Of a stretch of DNA of 44,721 nt, positions 1 through 8,758 are shown one piece after another (the stretch's first letter is position 1; the number at the start of each line of letters is the position of its first letter). The notes beneath the pieces were generated by a model. The model made no database searches. It had not been told where the DNA came from and saw nothing but the letters and a program-made list of their open reading frames with translations. This DNA comes from Domibacillus tundrae (GTDB taxonomy: Bacteria > Bacillota > Bacilli > Bacillales > Domibacillaceae), in contig NZ_LAJA01000030.1 of the NCBI RefSeq assembly GCF_000970675.1, positions 1 to 44,721 on the forward strand, given 5' to 3'. The position numbers and the translations under genes are program-made.

Positions 1-60
1 TGCCCATACAATGAACGCTTCTATCCAGTTTTGAAAGAACACTTCTTTCGAACTTCATAG

Positions 61-177
<117 letters not shown>

Positions 178-183
178 CGACAG

Positions 184-215
184 GACAACTTGAATATTCA
201 GGTTGTCTTTTTTTG
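184..215 (+). terminator. rRNA operon terminator
   Basis: The arms GACAACTTGAA and TTCAGGTTGTC form a hairpin followed by a run of seven T. It lies directly after the 5S gene and would end the rRNA operon. Confidence 0.85.
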
Positions 216-368
216 TTCCAAACAAATCATTATGGTAATTTCGTTTATATGAAAAGGCGGTTGAAGCCGTGAATATGAAAATAATGATTAATGAAGCTTT
301 ATAATTTAAAGAACAATGTTGGAAAGTGTCCGAAAAGTGACGCTTTCTTTTTTCTTTGCAAAACTTTA

Positions 369-394
369 TAAATTCTTTAGGTTCACGCTGATGT
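369..394 (+). promoter_or_regulatory. sigma-D-like promoter of the chemoreceptor
   Basis: TAAA at 369-372, a 14-base spacer and GCTGATGT at 387-394 match the Bacillus sigma-D pattern TAAA-N14-16-GCCGATAT, with 6 of 8 bases in the -10 part. Sigma-D drives motility and chemotaxis genes in Bacillus, which fits the chemoreceptor starting at 442. The remaining bases from 216 to 368 hold nothing else I recognise. Confidence 0.55.
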
Positions 395-441
395 GTTAAG
401 AGTATAATAATGAAAGTAAAATAGGAATAATGGAGGGCGAC

Positions 442-2127
442 ATGAGTATCAAGTTAAAGTTAATCATCCTTGTAGCTGTCCTGATTGCAGCAATGACATC
501 AACGGGAATTTTTTCGATTTATACATTTAATGAAACGAATAAGCAGACGATGGAAATACAGGAGGACGCAAAACTTCTTCAAGTAGTAAAGCATGTGCAA
601 TATCGTCTTGCCGGTATCTCGAATGACGAGCGGGCGTTTTTGATTAATGGTGATCCGCAGTTCCCAGAAGGCATGGCAGAAAAAAAAGCGGATATCGGTG
701 TTCATTTGCAAGAAGCGTTAGAGCTGGTTGCAAGTGCAGAAGAAACTGAACACATAAAAGAAATTCAATCTTACATAGAAGATTATTGGGCGGTTAGTGA
801 ACAAACGGTAAATCTGTATCAAACAGATCAGAATGAAGCGCTGGCACTTCATTTTGAAGAAGAGCGCACAATTCGAAAAGAACAGCTGGATCCATCTATA
901 AACGAAATTATTGAAGCGATTGAAGCAGAAATGGCAGTGGATAATCAGCGTTTGGCCGATCAGCAGGAGCGAAACACGATTATTTTGGTTTTACTTGTCT
1001 TATTGACGTTATTGTTTGGCAGTATGTTCGCGTGGTTTATTATTACTTCGATCATGAAGCCGCTTCGCCTTTTTGATCGGCAATTACAAGAGATCTCTCA
1101 GGGGGGCGGGGATTTAACACAAAAGATTGCGCTGAAAACAAATGATGAATTTTCGAAGCTGGCCCATTCGTTTAATCAGTTTACGGCATCATTACGCGAC
1201 ATGATTGAGCGAATTAGTGATTCGGCTCAATTCCTTGCCTCGTCTTCGGCCCAGGTAACAGCAAGTGCTGATCAGTCTGTGCAAGCTGTTGAACACGTGA
1301 CATCCTCGATTCAGCAAATTGCAGGTGGTGCAGAAAGCTCATCGTTTAAAATAAAAGAAAATGCAGTTATCCTGGATCAAATTGAATCAGGTGTTACCGG
1401 CATTTCCATTCGTTCAGAAGAGCTGAAGTCATTATCTCTCCGAACATTAAAAGCGGCAGAAGAAGGCGGCTTGGCCGTTCAGGACAACGTACGGCAAATG
1501 CAATTTATATTTGATTCTGTTGCTGAATCTCATGATGTGATTCGTTCATTGTCCGATCGATCAAACGAAATCGGGAGTATTTTAACAATCATCAGCGGCA
1601 TTGCGGACCAGACGAATTTGCTGGCGCTTAACGCCTCCATCGAAGCGGCGCGTGCAGGTGAGCACGGCAAAGGGTTTGCGGTTGTTGCAGAAGAAGTGCG
1701 TAAGCTGGCAGAACAGTCACTTCAGTCATCAAAACAAATTGGCGGGCTCATTGATCGCGTGCAAAAAGATTCTGAACAGTCGGTACGCATTATGGGTACT
1801 GTCTCGGAAAATGCCTCAGTCGGCCTGCGGACATCGGCGGATACATCTGAAAAATTCCGTGATATTATGGACCGGACCAATGAAATGGTCCCAAGAATAG
1901 AACGGATTACGGCTGCACTTCGGCAAATAAATGAGCGTGTCGCTACGTTCAAGCGGACAGCAGACGTGATTGCCGAAACGGCAGAAGAAAGTGCCAGAAA
2001 CACAGAGGGAGTATCAGCCGCAATAGAAGAGCAGCTTGCATCGATGGAAGAAATTTCAGCTGCGGTTAAATCGATAGCGCAAACGGCGGATGATCTTCAA
2101 TCGATGGTGCATCAATTTAAAATATAA
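442..2127 (+). CDS. methyl-accepting chemotaxis protein
   Basis: This is a membrane chemoreceptor that senses a signal outside the cell and controls the CheA kinase inside. An N-terminal membrane segment (about residues 5-27) is followed by a roughly 150-residue, mostly helical sensor region. A second membrane segment (about 176-200), a HAMP linker and a long coiled signalling domain follow. The highly conserved hairpin tip reads [20 protein letters not shown]. The sensor is short and alpha-helical, like four-helix-bundle sensors; its ligand cannot be told. The start at 442 is preferred over the ATG at 430 because GGAGGGC precedes it at good spacing. The gene is monocistronic, with a sigma-D-like promoter and its own terminator. 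Length (561 aa) is normal for the family. Confidence 0.93.
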   Translation: MSIKLKLIILVAVLIAAMTSTGIFSIYTFNETNKQTMEIQEDAKLLQVVKHVQYRLAGISNDERAFLINGDPQFPEGMAEKKADIGVHLQEALELVASAEETEHIKEIQSYIEDYWAVSEQTVNLYQTDQNEALALHFEEERTIRKEQLDPSINEIIEAIEAEMAVDNQRLADQQERNTIILVLLVLLTLLFGSMFAWFIITSIMKPLRLFDRQLQEISQGGGDLTQKIALKTNDEFSKLAHSFNQFTASLRDMIERISDSAQFLASSSAQVTASADQSVQAVEHVTSSIQQIAGGAESSSFKIKENAVILDQIESGVTGISIRSEELKSLSLRTLKAAEEGGLAVQDNVRQMQFIFDSVAESHDVIRSLSDRSNEIGSILTIISGIADQTNLLALNASIEAARAGEHGKGFAVVAEEVRKLAEQSLQSSKQIGGLIDRVQKDSEQSVRIMGTVSENASVGLRTSADTSEKFRDIMDRTNEMVPRIERITAALRQINERVATFKRTADVIAETAEESARNTEGVSAAIEEQLASMEEISAAVKSIAQTADDLQSMVHQFKI

Positions 2128-2134
2128 AAACGAT

Positions 2135-2164
2135 CCACCTTTCTGAAAAGACGGGTGGTTTTTT
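2135..2164 (+). terminator. terminator after the chemoreceptor gene
   Basis: CCACC and GGTGG flank a 14-base loop region and are followed by TTTTTT. The T run directly abuts the Amt-like fragment. Confidence 0.7.
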
Positions 2165-2363
2165 GTGGTTTGGCTGGTTTTTATTTAACGCCGTCCGTAA
2201 TTTGGATGCGTCTAAGACATCACTTGCATCAATTGCAATTAATACGGTACTTTCTGGGGCGAGCGGTGGTGCGGCTGTACTGTTCATGACACTGAAAAAG
2301 TTTGGCAAAACCGATCCAAGTATGACGATGAATGGTGTTCTGGCCGGGCCTATTTTCGATTAA
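2163..2363 (+). pseudogene. ammonium transporter (Amt) internal fragment
   Basis: A stop-free stretch of about 66 codons reads WFGWFLFN near its start, AINTVLSGASGGAA in the middle and DPSMTMNGVLAG near its end. These are consecutive landmarks of the central part of Amt/MEP ammonium transporters, where the family has WFGFN, a VNT-like helix and a MNGxLAG loop. The complete amt at 8759-10027 has the corresponding segments GWFGFNAGST, ALNTQLAAGAGAVAA and LNGALAG, but the two copies are clearly diverged. Both ends are cut off: the left end is the T run of the chemoreceptor terminator, and a stop follows the LAG motif after five codons. There is no ribosome binding site. I read it as a remnant of a second amt gene, not an expressed protein. 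Confidence 0.75.
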
Positions 2364-2496
2364 AGCAGCCTGCGTGTTCCTCCCGCAGTGAAAAACTCTC
2401 TCCCTTTTAACGGGGACAGGTTTTTTTGCGACAGAAAGTGTTTAAAGGTTTTTAGGCGTGGAAAACTCCTTATTATTGAGAGGAAGGAGGAGTTTC

Positions 2497-3213
2497 GTGA
2501 TTATCCTTAGTTTATTGTTTGCGATTGGTTTTGCGGCCATCCATTTTTCAGCAAAGTATATGGCGTTTATTAGCCGCGTTTCAAGAAGCCGATTTTTATC
2601 CTTTGCGGGCGGCATAGCAGTTTCTTATGTGTTTGTACACCTTCTGCCAGACTTAAATACACACCAGCAAGTATTAGAAAAAGCTGATAATGGTGTGCTT
2701 CAATTTGTTGAAAATCACGCTTACTTGATGGCGCTTTTTGGACTTGCTCTGTTTTATGGACTTGAAAATGCGGTATCACGCGCTACAAAAGACAAACAGA
2801 CGCATGCAGGTTCAGGCATCTTTTGGATTCATGTCGGAATATTCTTTTTTTATAATATGTTGATTGGTTATCTGCTTATTCAAGAAGAGTTTGAGCATGT
2901 AATGGGGATGGTATTTTATTTTCTAGCCCTATCCGTTCATTTTGTGACGGTGGATCAAAGTATGCGGGAAACACACCAGCATGTTTATGACCGGTATGGA
3001 CGCTGGATCCTCACGGCTGCGGTTTTGGTCGGCTGGAGTATCGGTGCTGTTACACAGCTTGAGGAAGCGTTAATTTCTATGATGTTTGCTTTTTTATCTG
3101 GTGCACTCATTTTGAATGTCCTGAAAGAAGAGCTGCCGGAAGAAAGCGATAGTAGTTTCGGCGCTTTTGCCACAGGATTAACCGTATATTCTATTTTGCT
3201 TTTAGTTGCATGA
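2497..3213 (+). CDS. ZIP-like integral membrane protein
   Basis: This is a polytopic membrane protein of about 238 residues with roughly eight hydrophobic segments. The stretch FAGGIAVSYVFVHLLPDL is typical of the ZIP metal transporter superfamily helix that carries an H-x-L-P motif. A second histidine-bearing helix (HFVTVDQSMRETHQHVYD) follows in the middle. Whether it moves metal ions is not shown; many bacterial proteins of this type are uncharacterised. A GTG start at 2497 is chosen because AGGAAGGAGG lies 6-7 bases upstream. The longer reading from 2458 places that ribosome binding site inside the gene. It stands alone with a terminator behind it. Confidence 0.75.
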   Translation: MIILSLLFAIGFAAIHFSAKYMAFISRVSRSRFLSFAGGIAVSYVFVHLLPDLNTHQQVLEKADNGVLQFVENHAYLMALFGLALFYGLENAVSRATKDKQTHAGSGIFWIHVGIFFFYNMLIGYLLIQEEFEHVMGMVFYFLALSVHFVTVDQSMRETHQHVYDRYGRWILTAAVLVGWSIGAVTQLEEALISMMFAFLSGALILNVLKEELPEESDSSFGAFATGLTVYSILLLVA

Positions 3214-3217
3214 TAAA

Positions 3218-3246
3218 GCTCCGGTGCTGACTGCCCGGGGTTTTTC
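3218..3246 (+). terminator. terminator after the ZIP-like gene
   Basis: CTCCGG and CCGGGG can pair across a nine-base loop with one G-T pair, followed by TTTTTCTT. Confidence 0.6.
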
Positions 3247-3366
3247 TTATTCATATGTATCGAAACAGAATTTTTCAAGTTATAAAAGAAGAGAATGGCA
3301 GGGAGGAGTTCATAAATCAGTATAAAAAGGAATGAAGGGGGAAGGGTAAAGAAAAAGAAAAGTGGG

Positions 3367-4461
3367 ATGAGCATGCCGATTATTGTATCCATTAGTACGT
3401 TTAACCCTCCGAATATAGTGGAACAAAAACAAACAGCCCAATTTGCCCATGAATTATTTAAAGATGATTTTCGAGATATCGAGCGGCTCTTAGCTGTTTT
3501 TCAAAATGGGCAGATTCAAAAACGTCATTTTGCGATGCCGTTAAAATGGTTTGAAAAGGATCACAGTCTGCAGGAGCGAAATTATTTATATGTTAAGAAG
3601 GCTGTTGATTATGGAATTGAAGTCATTTCGCGGTGTCTGGATAATGATCGATTTTTAATGAATCCACTGTCAGCTGATGAAGTTGAGGCTGTTTTTTTTA
3701 TTTCCAGTTCGGGTATAGCGACCCCAAGCATTGAAGCGAGAATCATGAATCATCTGCCGTTTTTGGATAATACAAAACGCATACCGATCTGGGGGCTTGG
3801 ATGTGCCGGGGGGGCAGCGGGTATTAGCCGGGCTTATGAGTATTGCTTAGCTTTTCCTAAAGCGAAAGTACTTGTTTTGTCGGTTGAGTTATGCAGTTTA
3901 ACGTTCCAGCGAAACGACCGTTCTAAAAGTAATTTAATTGGCACATCGCTATTTGCGGATGGGGCTGCATGTGTATTGATGGCTGGCGACGAGGCGGGAG
4001 TAAAGACGAAAAAACTCATGCCTTCCGTTTTAAAAACAGAATCAAAACTACTTCCTGATTCTGAGGACGTTATGGGATGGGATTTGAAAGACAGTGGTCT
4101 TCATGTTGTTTTTTCCCGGGACATTCCGATGATCATTCGCAACTGGCTCGGGCATTTTGTGAACACTTTTTTAAAGAATCAAAAGCTATCTATTGAAGAA
4201 ATTGCACATTTTGTAGCACATCCAGGCGGTAAAAAAGTGCTCGATGCCTATGAGGATACGTTGCAGCTTTCAAAGGAAAAAACATCACATTCTCGTGCTG
4301 TTCTTTCGGAATTTGGCAACATGTCGTCCCCTACCATTTTATATGTACTTGAACATTTCATGATGGATGAAATGAAGAAAGGGGATTACGGATTAATGGC
4401 TGCTTTAGGACCGGGGTTTTCAGGAGAATTAGTTCTATTACAATGGGGGAAGGGAATATGA
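3367..4461 (+). CDS. bpsA: type III polyketide synthase (alkylpyrone synthase)
   Basis: This chalcone-synthase-fold enzyme condenses an acyl-CoA starter with malonyl-CoA units. In B. subtilis the homologue (BpsA, also called BcsA) makes triketide and tetraketide alkylpyrones. The thiolase fold is visible with all three catalytic residues: Cys146 in GLGCAGGA, His285 in AHPGG and Asn318 in FGNMSSPT, counting from 3367. A second in-frame ATG at 3373 aligns better with the usual family N-terminus, and the ribosome binding site is weak for both. The stop overlaps the start of the next gene in an ATGA, so the two are translationally coupled. The methyltransferase partner supports the assignment. 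Length (364 aa) is normal. Confidence 0.9.
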   Translation: MSMPIIVSISTFNPPNIVEQKQTAQFAHELFKDDFRDIERLLAVFQNGQIQKRHFAMPLKWFEKDHSLQERNYLYVKKAVDYGIEVISRCLDNDRFLMNPLSADEVEAVFFISSSGIATPSIEARIMNHLPFLDNTKRIPIWGLGCAGGAAGISRAYEYCLAFPKAKVLVLSVELCSLTFQRNDRSKSNLIGTSLFADGAACVLMAGDEAGVKTKKLMPSVLKTESKLLPDSEDVMGWDLKDSGLHVVFSRDIPMIIRNWLGHFVNTFLKNQKLSIEEIAHFVAHPGGKKVLDAYEDTLQLSKEKTSHSRAVLSEFGNMSSPTILYVLEHFMMDEMKKGDYGLMAALGPGFSGELVLLQWGKGI

Positions 4462-4985
4462 GAGAGTTGTTTTGGCTGTTTATCCTATTCGTTTGTGTAC
4501 AGCGGATTTCAGAATTGATTATAGCCAAGCGAAATGAAAAATGGATGCTTAGTCAAGGCGGTTATGAAACGGGTACGCGCCACTACCCGTTCATCGTCGC
4601 TCTTCATATTAGTTTTTTTATTAGCCTTATCATCGAAGTGGAACTCCTTCATAAGACAATTAATTCGGACTGGCCCTTGTGGCTGACTTTGTTTTTGCTT
4701 ACCCAGCTAAGCAGAGTGTGGACTCTTCGTTCACTTGGAACCTTTTGGAATACGAAAATCATTGTACTGCCCGGAGCAAAAATTGTTAAAAAAGGACCGT
4801 ATCGATGGGTTCGTCATCCAAACTATATCATTGTCACAATGGAATTTATCATTATTCCTTTTCTGTTCCAAGCATATTATACAGCGCTAATTTTCACTTT
4901 GCTTAATGCGTTCATGCTCACTGTGCGAATTGCGGCGGAAGAACAAGCGTTAATGAACGCCACCGATTTCAAGAAAGGGTATTAA
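4458..4985 (+). CDS. bpsB: alkylpyrone O-methyltransferase, ICMT-type membrane enzyme
   Basis: This is a small membrane protein of the isoprenylcysteine carboxyl methyltransferase type. In B. subtilis the homologous gene (bpsB, ypbQ) lies next to bpsA, and its product methylates the alkylpyrones. About five hydrophobic segments are visible. The conserved S-adenosylmethionine-binding motif RHPNYIIV lies near residue 120, followed by a C-terminal EE pair (AAEEQALM). The ATG at 4458 is preferred over 4443: GGGGGAAGGG stands in front of it and it overlaps the bpsA stop. Together the two genes would make methylated lipid-like pyrones acting in or near the membrane. No clear terminator is seen between its end and the converging gene at 5026. 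Confidence 0.88.
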   Translation: MRELFWLFILFVCVQRISELIIAKRNEKWMLSQGGYETGTRHYPFIVALHISFFISLIIEVELLHKTINSDWPLWLTLFLLTQLSRVWTLRSLGTFWNTKIIVLPGAKIVKKGPYRWVRHPNYIIVTMEFIIIPFLFQAYYTALIFTLLNAFMLTVRIAAEEQALMNATDFKKGY

Positions 4986-5025
4986 GTTTACCTGGAAGTT
5001 GGACATTGATTTACAGGAGTGATCA

Positions 5026-6921
5026 TTAGTCACCTCCACCTCCACCGCCGTCGCCACCTCCACCATCGCTTCCGCCGCCGCTGTCTCCGAAGAAACCGCC
5101 GCCCCCATCAGATGAAGAGGAAGAACTTCCGGGAGGTGCGCTCCATTTCCATGTGTGTGCAACATAGTTGACTGGTTCTTGATCAGTCAGCATCAAATAA
5201 GCGAGCGGGGCTGTAGCAGCCATGGCCGGTTCTACTGGTGTTTCGGGTGCTGATCGTTTAGCGCGCAGCAACAGTGAACGGACCATCCATTTTTCTAAAT
5301 CGCCTTCCGGAATTGACTTCATTTTTTGAAACTTATTTATATCTGATTTCGTGATGGCTGCTTCACTAGAAAGTAAAAAGCGTGGTGTCAGAGCATACAG
5401 CAGCGCATTCAGTAAAATGAACAAAAGGAGCCAAAGTGCGGCATCGGTATCGTACAACATGGCGACAGCAATGATAGATACGATATAAAAAAGAATGGCC
5501 GGCCAGCGTTTTTTCGGCTTCCGCCAAATGACAAGCAAAAGCACAAGGCCGATCACGCCGTAAACAATGCTTGTTGAAGCGGCTAAGGAGTCTACGGCAT
5601 ACGCGTATAAAATAAAGGCATACACGGTTAGCAGCATCAATTTTTTTAAAAAGGATGGGATCCCGCTGCTGAAAAAGCCATCATTTTTTAATTCCTGTAC
5701 AATGCAGTCTGCCCATTCTTCCTGTTGCTCTTGGTAATAACGGACTTTCTTGTGCAGATGGCTGCCCTTTTTTAATATTTTTTCACGTTTTGTCACCCCA
5801 GCAAGATCATGCATGGTAAACGTTTTTCGGTTTTTAAACAACATCTTTATCAATTTCTGGTCGCATGCCGGAACTTTTCTCAGCTTAACGTTTAGTGTAA
5901 ATTGAAGCGTTTCATCCGGCGCTTCCGGGTCTTTTTGGAAGCGTCCTTTTGATTGAACAGTCTCCACTGTTGCCATTCCTCGTTCAACCAGTGAATAAAG
6001 ACCGGCCAGAAAAGCATATTCATCAGAACGTCCATTGCGGTCAATCATATATAAATAAAGTGGATCGTGGTGCAACAAGGAAGAGGAATCGCCCGGACCG
6101 CCGCGAAAGCACAGTAAAAAAACAGCAAGAATGCCAAGGGAGGCAGCGGCCGACAGCACTTTCAAAATCGTTTCCAGCTGCTGTTTTTGGTCTTCTTTTT
6201 TATAAAATGACTGGGCCAATGTATTTTCTTTTTCCACCGCTTTTGTCAATGTCACAGGCGCAGCCGGTTTGTCCTGTATCATCATCACGGAAGACGGAAA
6301 CAGGACACGCACTTCCGTTAAAGAATAAAGCGGCGACTTCGGCGTTATAAAGCGGACTACTTCCGCTCCTTTTTCCTCCACAACTCCGAACCGGTCATGC
6401 ATAAACGCATAATAGCGGGAAGGTTCGATAGACTCTGGAAAAACGACGTCGATTGTGACGTTTTCGAGTGTTTTATCATGATGGTCGTCCGTTCCGAAAA
6501 AAGGAATTGTCAAATCGCTGTAAGATTCATAAGAACGGACGCCATTGACAAGTTCATATGTAAAAAAAACAGACTTTTCTTCATCTTCTGAGGAAAGGTC
6601 GGCACTGTACGTGTTTTCATCCCGGCTGACCGTCAGTGGTTGCAAATCAGCTTGATTAACGAAACCGGGCTCCGCTGATTTGTTGGTCAGCTCATAAGCT
6701 TCAAAGTTCTGTACACCGTTATGCCCGTCTGTATGAATAGATCGAATTGCATGGTCGTATTTTCCGTTAAATGTATAATGGAAAATTTCGTTTACTAGTA
6801 CATTGCCGTTCGTATGGATCCAGGCGCGGATCTGTACTTCGGCAACATTATACGATCTGGCCATGGCCGGCGTCGCAAATGCAAAAAGAAAAAGAATAAA
6901 AAATACCAATTGTTTTCTCAT
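5026..6921 (-). CDS. DUF2207 membrane protein with Gly-rich tail
   Basis: This is a predicted exported, membrane-anchored protein of the DUF2207 family; its function is unknown. It starts with a signal peptide (MRKQLVFFILFLFAFATPAMA). An extracellular beta-rich domain of about 230 residues follows, holding the family landmark HYTFNGKYDHAIRSI. Then come a membrane segment near residues 265-285, a cytoplasmic part and two or three more hydrophobic segments near 440-510. It ends in a low-complexity tail of Ser, Gly and Asp (positions 5029-5115), common in this family. The start at 6921 is chosen because AAAGGAGG lies just upstream; the longer frame to 7005 has no such site. It is monocistronic and converges on bpsAB. 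Confidence 0.85.
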   Translation of the reverse strand: MRKQLVFFILFLFAFATPAMARSYNVAEVQIRAWIHTNGNVLVNEIFHYTFNGKYDHAIRSIHTDGHNGVQNFEAYELTNKSAEPGFVNQADLQPLTVSRDENTYSADLSSEDEEKSVFFTYELVNGVRSYESYSDLTIPFFGTDDHHDKTLENVTIDVVFPESIEPSRYYAFMHDRFGVVEEKGAEVVRFITPKSPLYSLTEVRVLFPSSVMMIQDKPAAPVTLTKAVEKENTLAQSFYKKEDQKQQLETILKVLSAAASLGILAVFLLCFRGGPGDSSSLLHHDPLYLYMIDRNGRSDEYAFLAGLYSLVERGMATVETVQSKGRFQKDPEAPDETLQFTLNVKLRKVPACDQKLIKMLFKNRKTFTMHDLAGVTKREKILKKGSHLHKKVRYYQEQQEEWADCIVQELKNDGFFSSGIPSFLKKLMLLTVYAFILYAYAVDSLAASTSIVYGVIGLVLLLVIWRKPKKRWPAILFYIVSIIAVAMLYDTDAALWLLLFILLNALLYALTPRFLLSSEAAITKSDINKFQKMKSIPEGDLEKWMVRSLLLRAKRSAPETPVEPAMAATAPLAYLMLTDQEPVNYVAHTWKWSAPPGSSSSSSDGGGGFFGDSGGGSDGGGGDGGGGGGD

Positions 6922-6992
6922 TGTTGCAGCCTCCTTTTTCATCCATACGAATAATAAAAAAGAAAAGATTCGGAAAGAAGGAAAATAATACA

Positions 6993-7027
6993 AAAGACCC
7001 GCCATTTATCGAACTATGGCGAGTCTT
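6993..7027 (-). terminator. terminator of the exonuclease gene
   Basis: On the minus strand GACTCGCCAT and ATGGCGGGTC form a strong hairpin followed by TTTTGTATTATTTT. The stop codon of the exonuclease gene lies in its loop. Confidence 0.75.
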
Positions 7028-7707
7028 TCATATACTTGAGAAAGTGTCGTAACACCCATTTTTTGAAGTTTTTCAACATATACAGCCCAAAGAGCTGCGG
7101 TAAGGCGTGCATCACCAAGTGCATGATGGCGGCCGACAACGGGAATCTTATTATGTTCGCAGCAATCTTCGAGACGGACATAAGGATTGTCCGGTTCGGC
7201 AATCCGATACATAAAAGACGTATCAATTAGACGGTGTGAAAAAGGCGCACGGAAATATTTACGGCTTACGTACGTCATAAACGCTTTTTCATGGCTGGCA
7301 TGATGGGCAACGAGCGGGGAAGCGCCACTGAACTTAAAAAACTGTTCAAGTGCTCTAGCAGGCTCCGGTGCATGGATCAGCTCTGATTCCTCAAGGCCCG
7401 TCAATTCTTTTACAAGAGGTGGGATTTCTTCGTTAAAGCGAACGGGTGAATAATATTCATCTTCAACGTGGCGGCCTGTTACTTTCACCGCACCAATTGA
7501 TAAAATTTGATCGCCTTTATCCGGATGAAACCCTGTTGTTTCTAAATCGAACACAACCACCTGTAATTTATTGAGCGGAATCGATGTTGTTTGTTTTGTT
7601 TTCAAGTCCCGCTGGAGACTGCGCATAAACGCCATGTCTTGCCGGCCGCCCTGCAGCCCTGTAAAACGGTTGCCGCTTAAATTTTTCATGAAATCGTTAA
7701 AGCCCAT
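7006..7707 (-). CDS. DnaQ-type 3'-5' exonuclease
   Basis: This is an exonuclease of the DEDDh (DnaQ, PolC-epsilon-like) family, acting on nucleic acid ends with metal ions. Motif I reads VVFDLETTGFHP, with the Asp and Glu of the active site. A middle Asp lies in the HRLIDTSFMYRIA region, and motif III reads GRHHALGDARLTAALW, with the His and final Asp. An N-terminal extension of about 45 residues precedes the domain. It starts 6 bases after the stop of the DUF294 gene, with AAAGGGATG as ribosome binding site, so the two form an operon. A DUF294 protein next to such an exonuclease is a recurring pair in bacteria. The substrate is unknown; a repair or turnover role is inferred. Confidence 0.87.
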   Translation of the reverse strand: MGFNDFMKNLSGNRFTGLQGGRQDMAFMRSLQRDLKTKQTTSIPLNKLQVVVFDLETTGFHPDKGDQILSIGAVKVTGRHVEDEYYSPVRFNEEIPPLVKELTGLEESELIHAPEPARALEQFFKFSGASPLVAHHASHEKAFMTYVSRKYFRAPFSHRLIDTSFMYRIAEPDNPYVRLEDCCEHNKIPVVGRHHALGDARLTAALWAVYVEKLQKMGVTTLSQVYERLAIVR

Positions 7708-7713
7708 TATGCA

Positions 7714-8694
7714 TCATCCCTTTGCTGTAAATCGCTGCACGTAATGATGAAGGGACTCCGCGGTTTTTAAAATATGGCGCAGCTCCCGCTTGCGTACCGG
7801 TCCGAGTGACTCAATGTTTACATAATGGGAACTGTCATAATCCGGTGCATTCTTCAATGCGCGGAGCCTGAAATCGAGCAGCGTTCGGAAAGCCTCTTCA
7901 TAATCGTCGATGCGGCCGTCGTGGGCAGCAACATGCTTTAATGCCTTCATACGTATTAACGTAGAAGAAGGTTCGATTCCTTCTTTCATTGCAAGTACCC
8001 GAATGGCATTGACATATGGCAGGAAAGCAGATTGTTTTATATTTAACGATCCCGCGTGCTGTCCGTTTTGTTCGGTGAAAATCTGTCCGAATAAGCCGAC
8101 TGACTTTTTCATAAATTGAATGTTTTCGAAAAAACGCTTCAGCTTGTGTGGATCTTGTTTTAATGCAATAGTTATTTGCTTTTTCAAAGCGGAAACCGGT
8201 GCTTTTTCTCCGTGCAGTACCCGGGCGTCGCAAATCATATGGAGTGAGCGGATGGTATCAAGTGTTTCGGCATCAATCCATGAAGCAATCTGTTCTTTCC
8301 AGCCCGCTGACGAACGGCACCAAACAGGATTAGAACTCATGACCTTCCCTTCGCAATACGGGTAGCCGGTCTCATTTAAGCCATCTGAAAATGTTTGGCC
8401 TAACTTGAGAAAATAGCCAGCAGCTTCTTCTGTATCCAGCTGGAATACGATGCCATGGTCCTGATCGCTGATTATGCCCTGTTCAAAACGTCCGGCGCTG
8501 CCGAGCAAAAACAAGGAGTATGGGCAGGGGGGAGAACCGTATTGATTTTCATGGTTCTGCAGGGCGATGGTGAAAACCTGCTTCATAATATTGTCATGAA
8601 AGGTATTCAAGCGCTGTGTTGAATGGAGATGCTGATCGATCGTTCCATCTTTTTCGTGGCGGATGTCTGCGTATGTTTGCTCCCGCGTCGTCAT
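7714..8694 (-). CDS. DUF294 putative nucleotidyltransferase
   Basis: This protein has a GlnD-like nucleotidyltransferase fold followed by a DUF294 C-terminal domain. The nucleotidyltransferase motif is clear: LFLLGSAGRFEQGIISDQDH holds the G-S-x-G-R start and the S-D-Q-D-H metal-binding site near residues 63-82. The C-terminal half is helical and matches the putative substrate-binding part. The CBS domains often found in front of this pair are absent. Known DUF294 proteins are called signal-transduction proteins, but no reaction is established. It lies downstream of amt on the same strand with only a hairpin between, so a link to nitrogen sensing is possible but not shown. The ribosome binding site AAAGGATG supports the start. 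Confidence 0.8.
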   Translation of the reverse strand: MTTREQTYADIRHEKDGTIDQHLHSTQRLNTFHDNIMKQVFTIALQNHENQYGSPPCPYSLFLLGSAGRFEQGIISDQDHGIVFQLDTEEAAGYFLKLGQTFSDGLNETGYPYCEGKVMSSNPVWCRSSAGWKEQIASWIDAETLDTIRSLHMICDARVLHGEKAPVSALKKQITIALKQDPHKLKRFFENIQFMKKSVGLFGQIFTEQNGQHAGSLNIKQSAFLPYVNAIRVLAMKEGIEPSSTLIRMKALKHVAAHDGRIDDYEEAFRTLLDFRLRALKNAPDYDSSHYVNIESLGPVRKRELRHILKTAESLHHYVQRFTAKG

Positions 8695-8721
8695 CGTTTT
8701 TCACATCCTTTTTAAACTAAT

Positions 8722-8751
8722 AATACGCAAAGCGGCTTCGCTTTGCGTATT
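8722..8751 (-). terminator. hairpin between amt and the DUF294 gene
   Basis: AATACGCAAAGC and GCTTTGCGTATT form a perfect 12-bp stem with a six-base loop. The following T tract on the minus strand is weak, so partial read-through from amt into the DUF294-exonuclease pair is possible. Confidence 0.65.
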
Positions 8752-8758
8752 ATTAATA

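Noticed and set aside
216-368. Riboswitch or sRNA between the 5S gene and the chemoreceptor
   Set aside because: A small CGG-TTGAA-CCG hairpin is present, but no conserved aptamer pieces are recognised.
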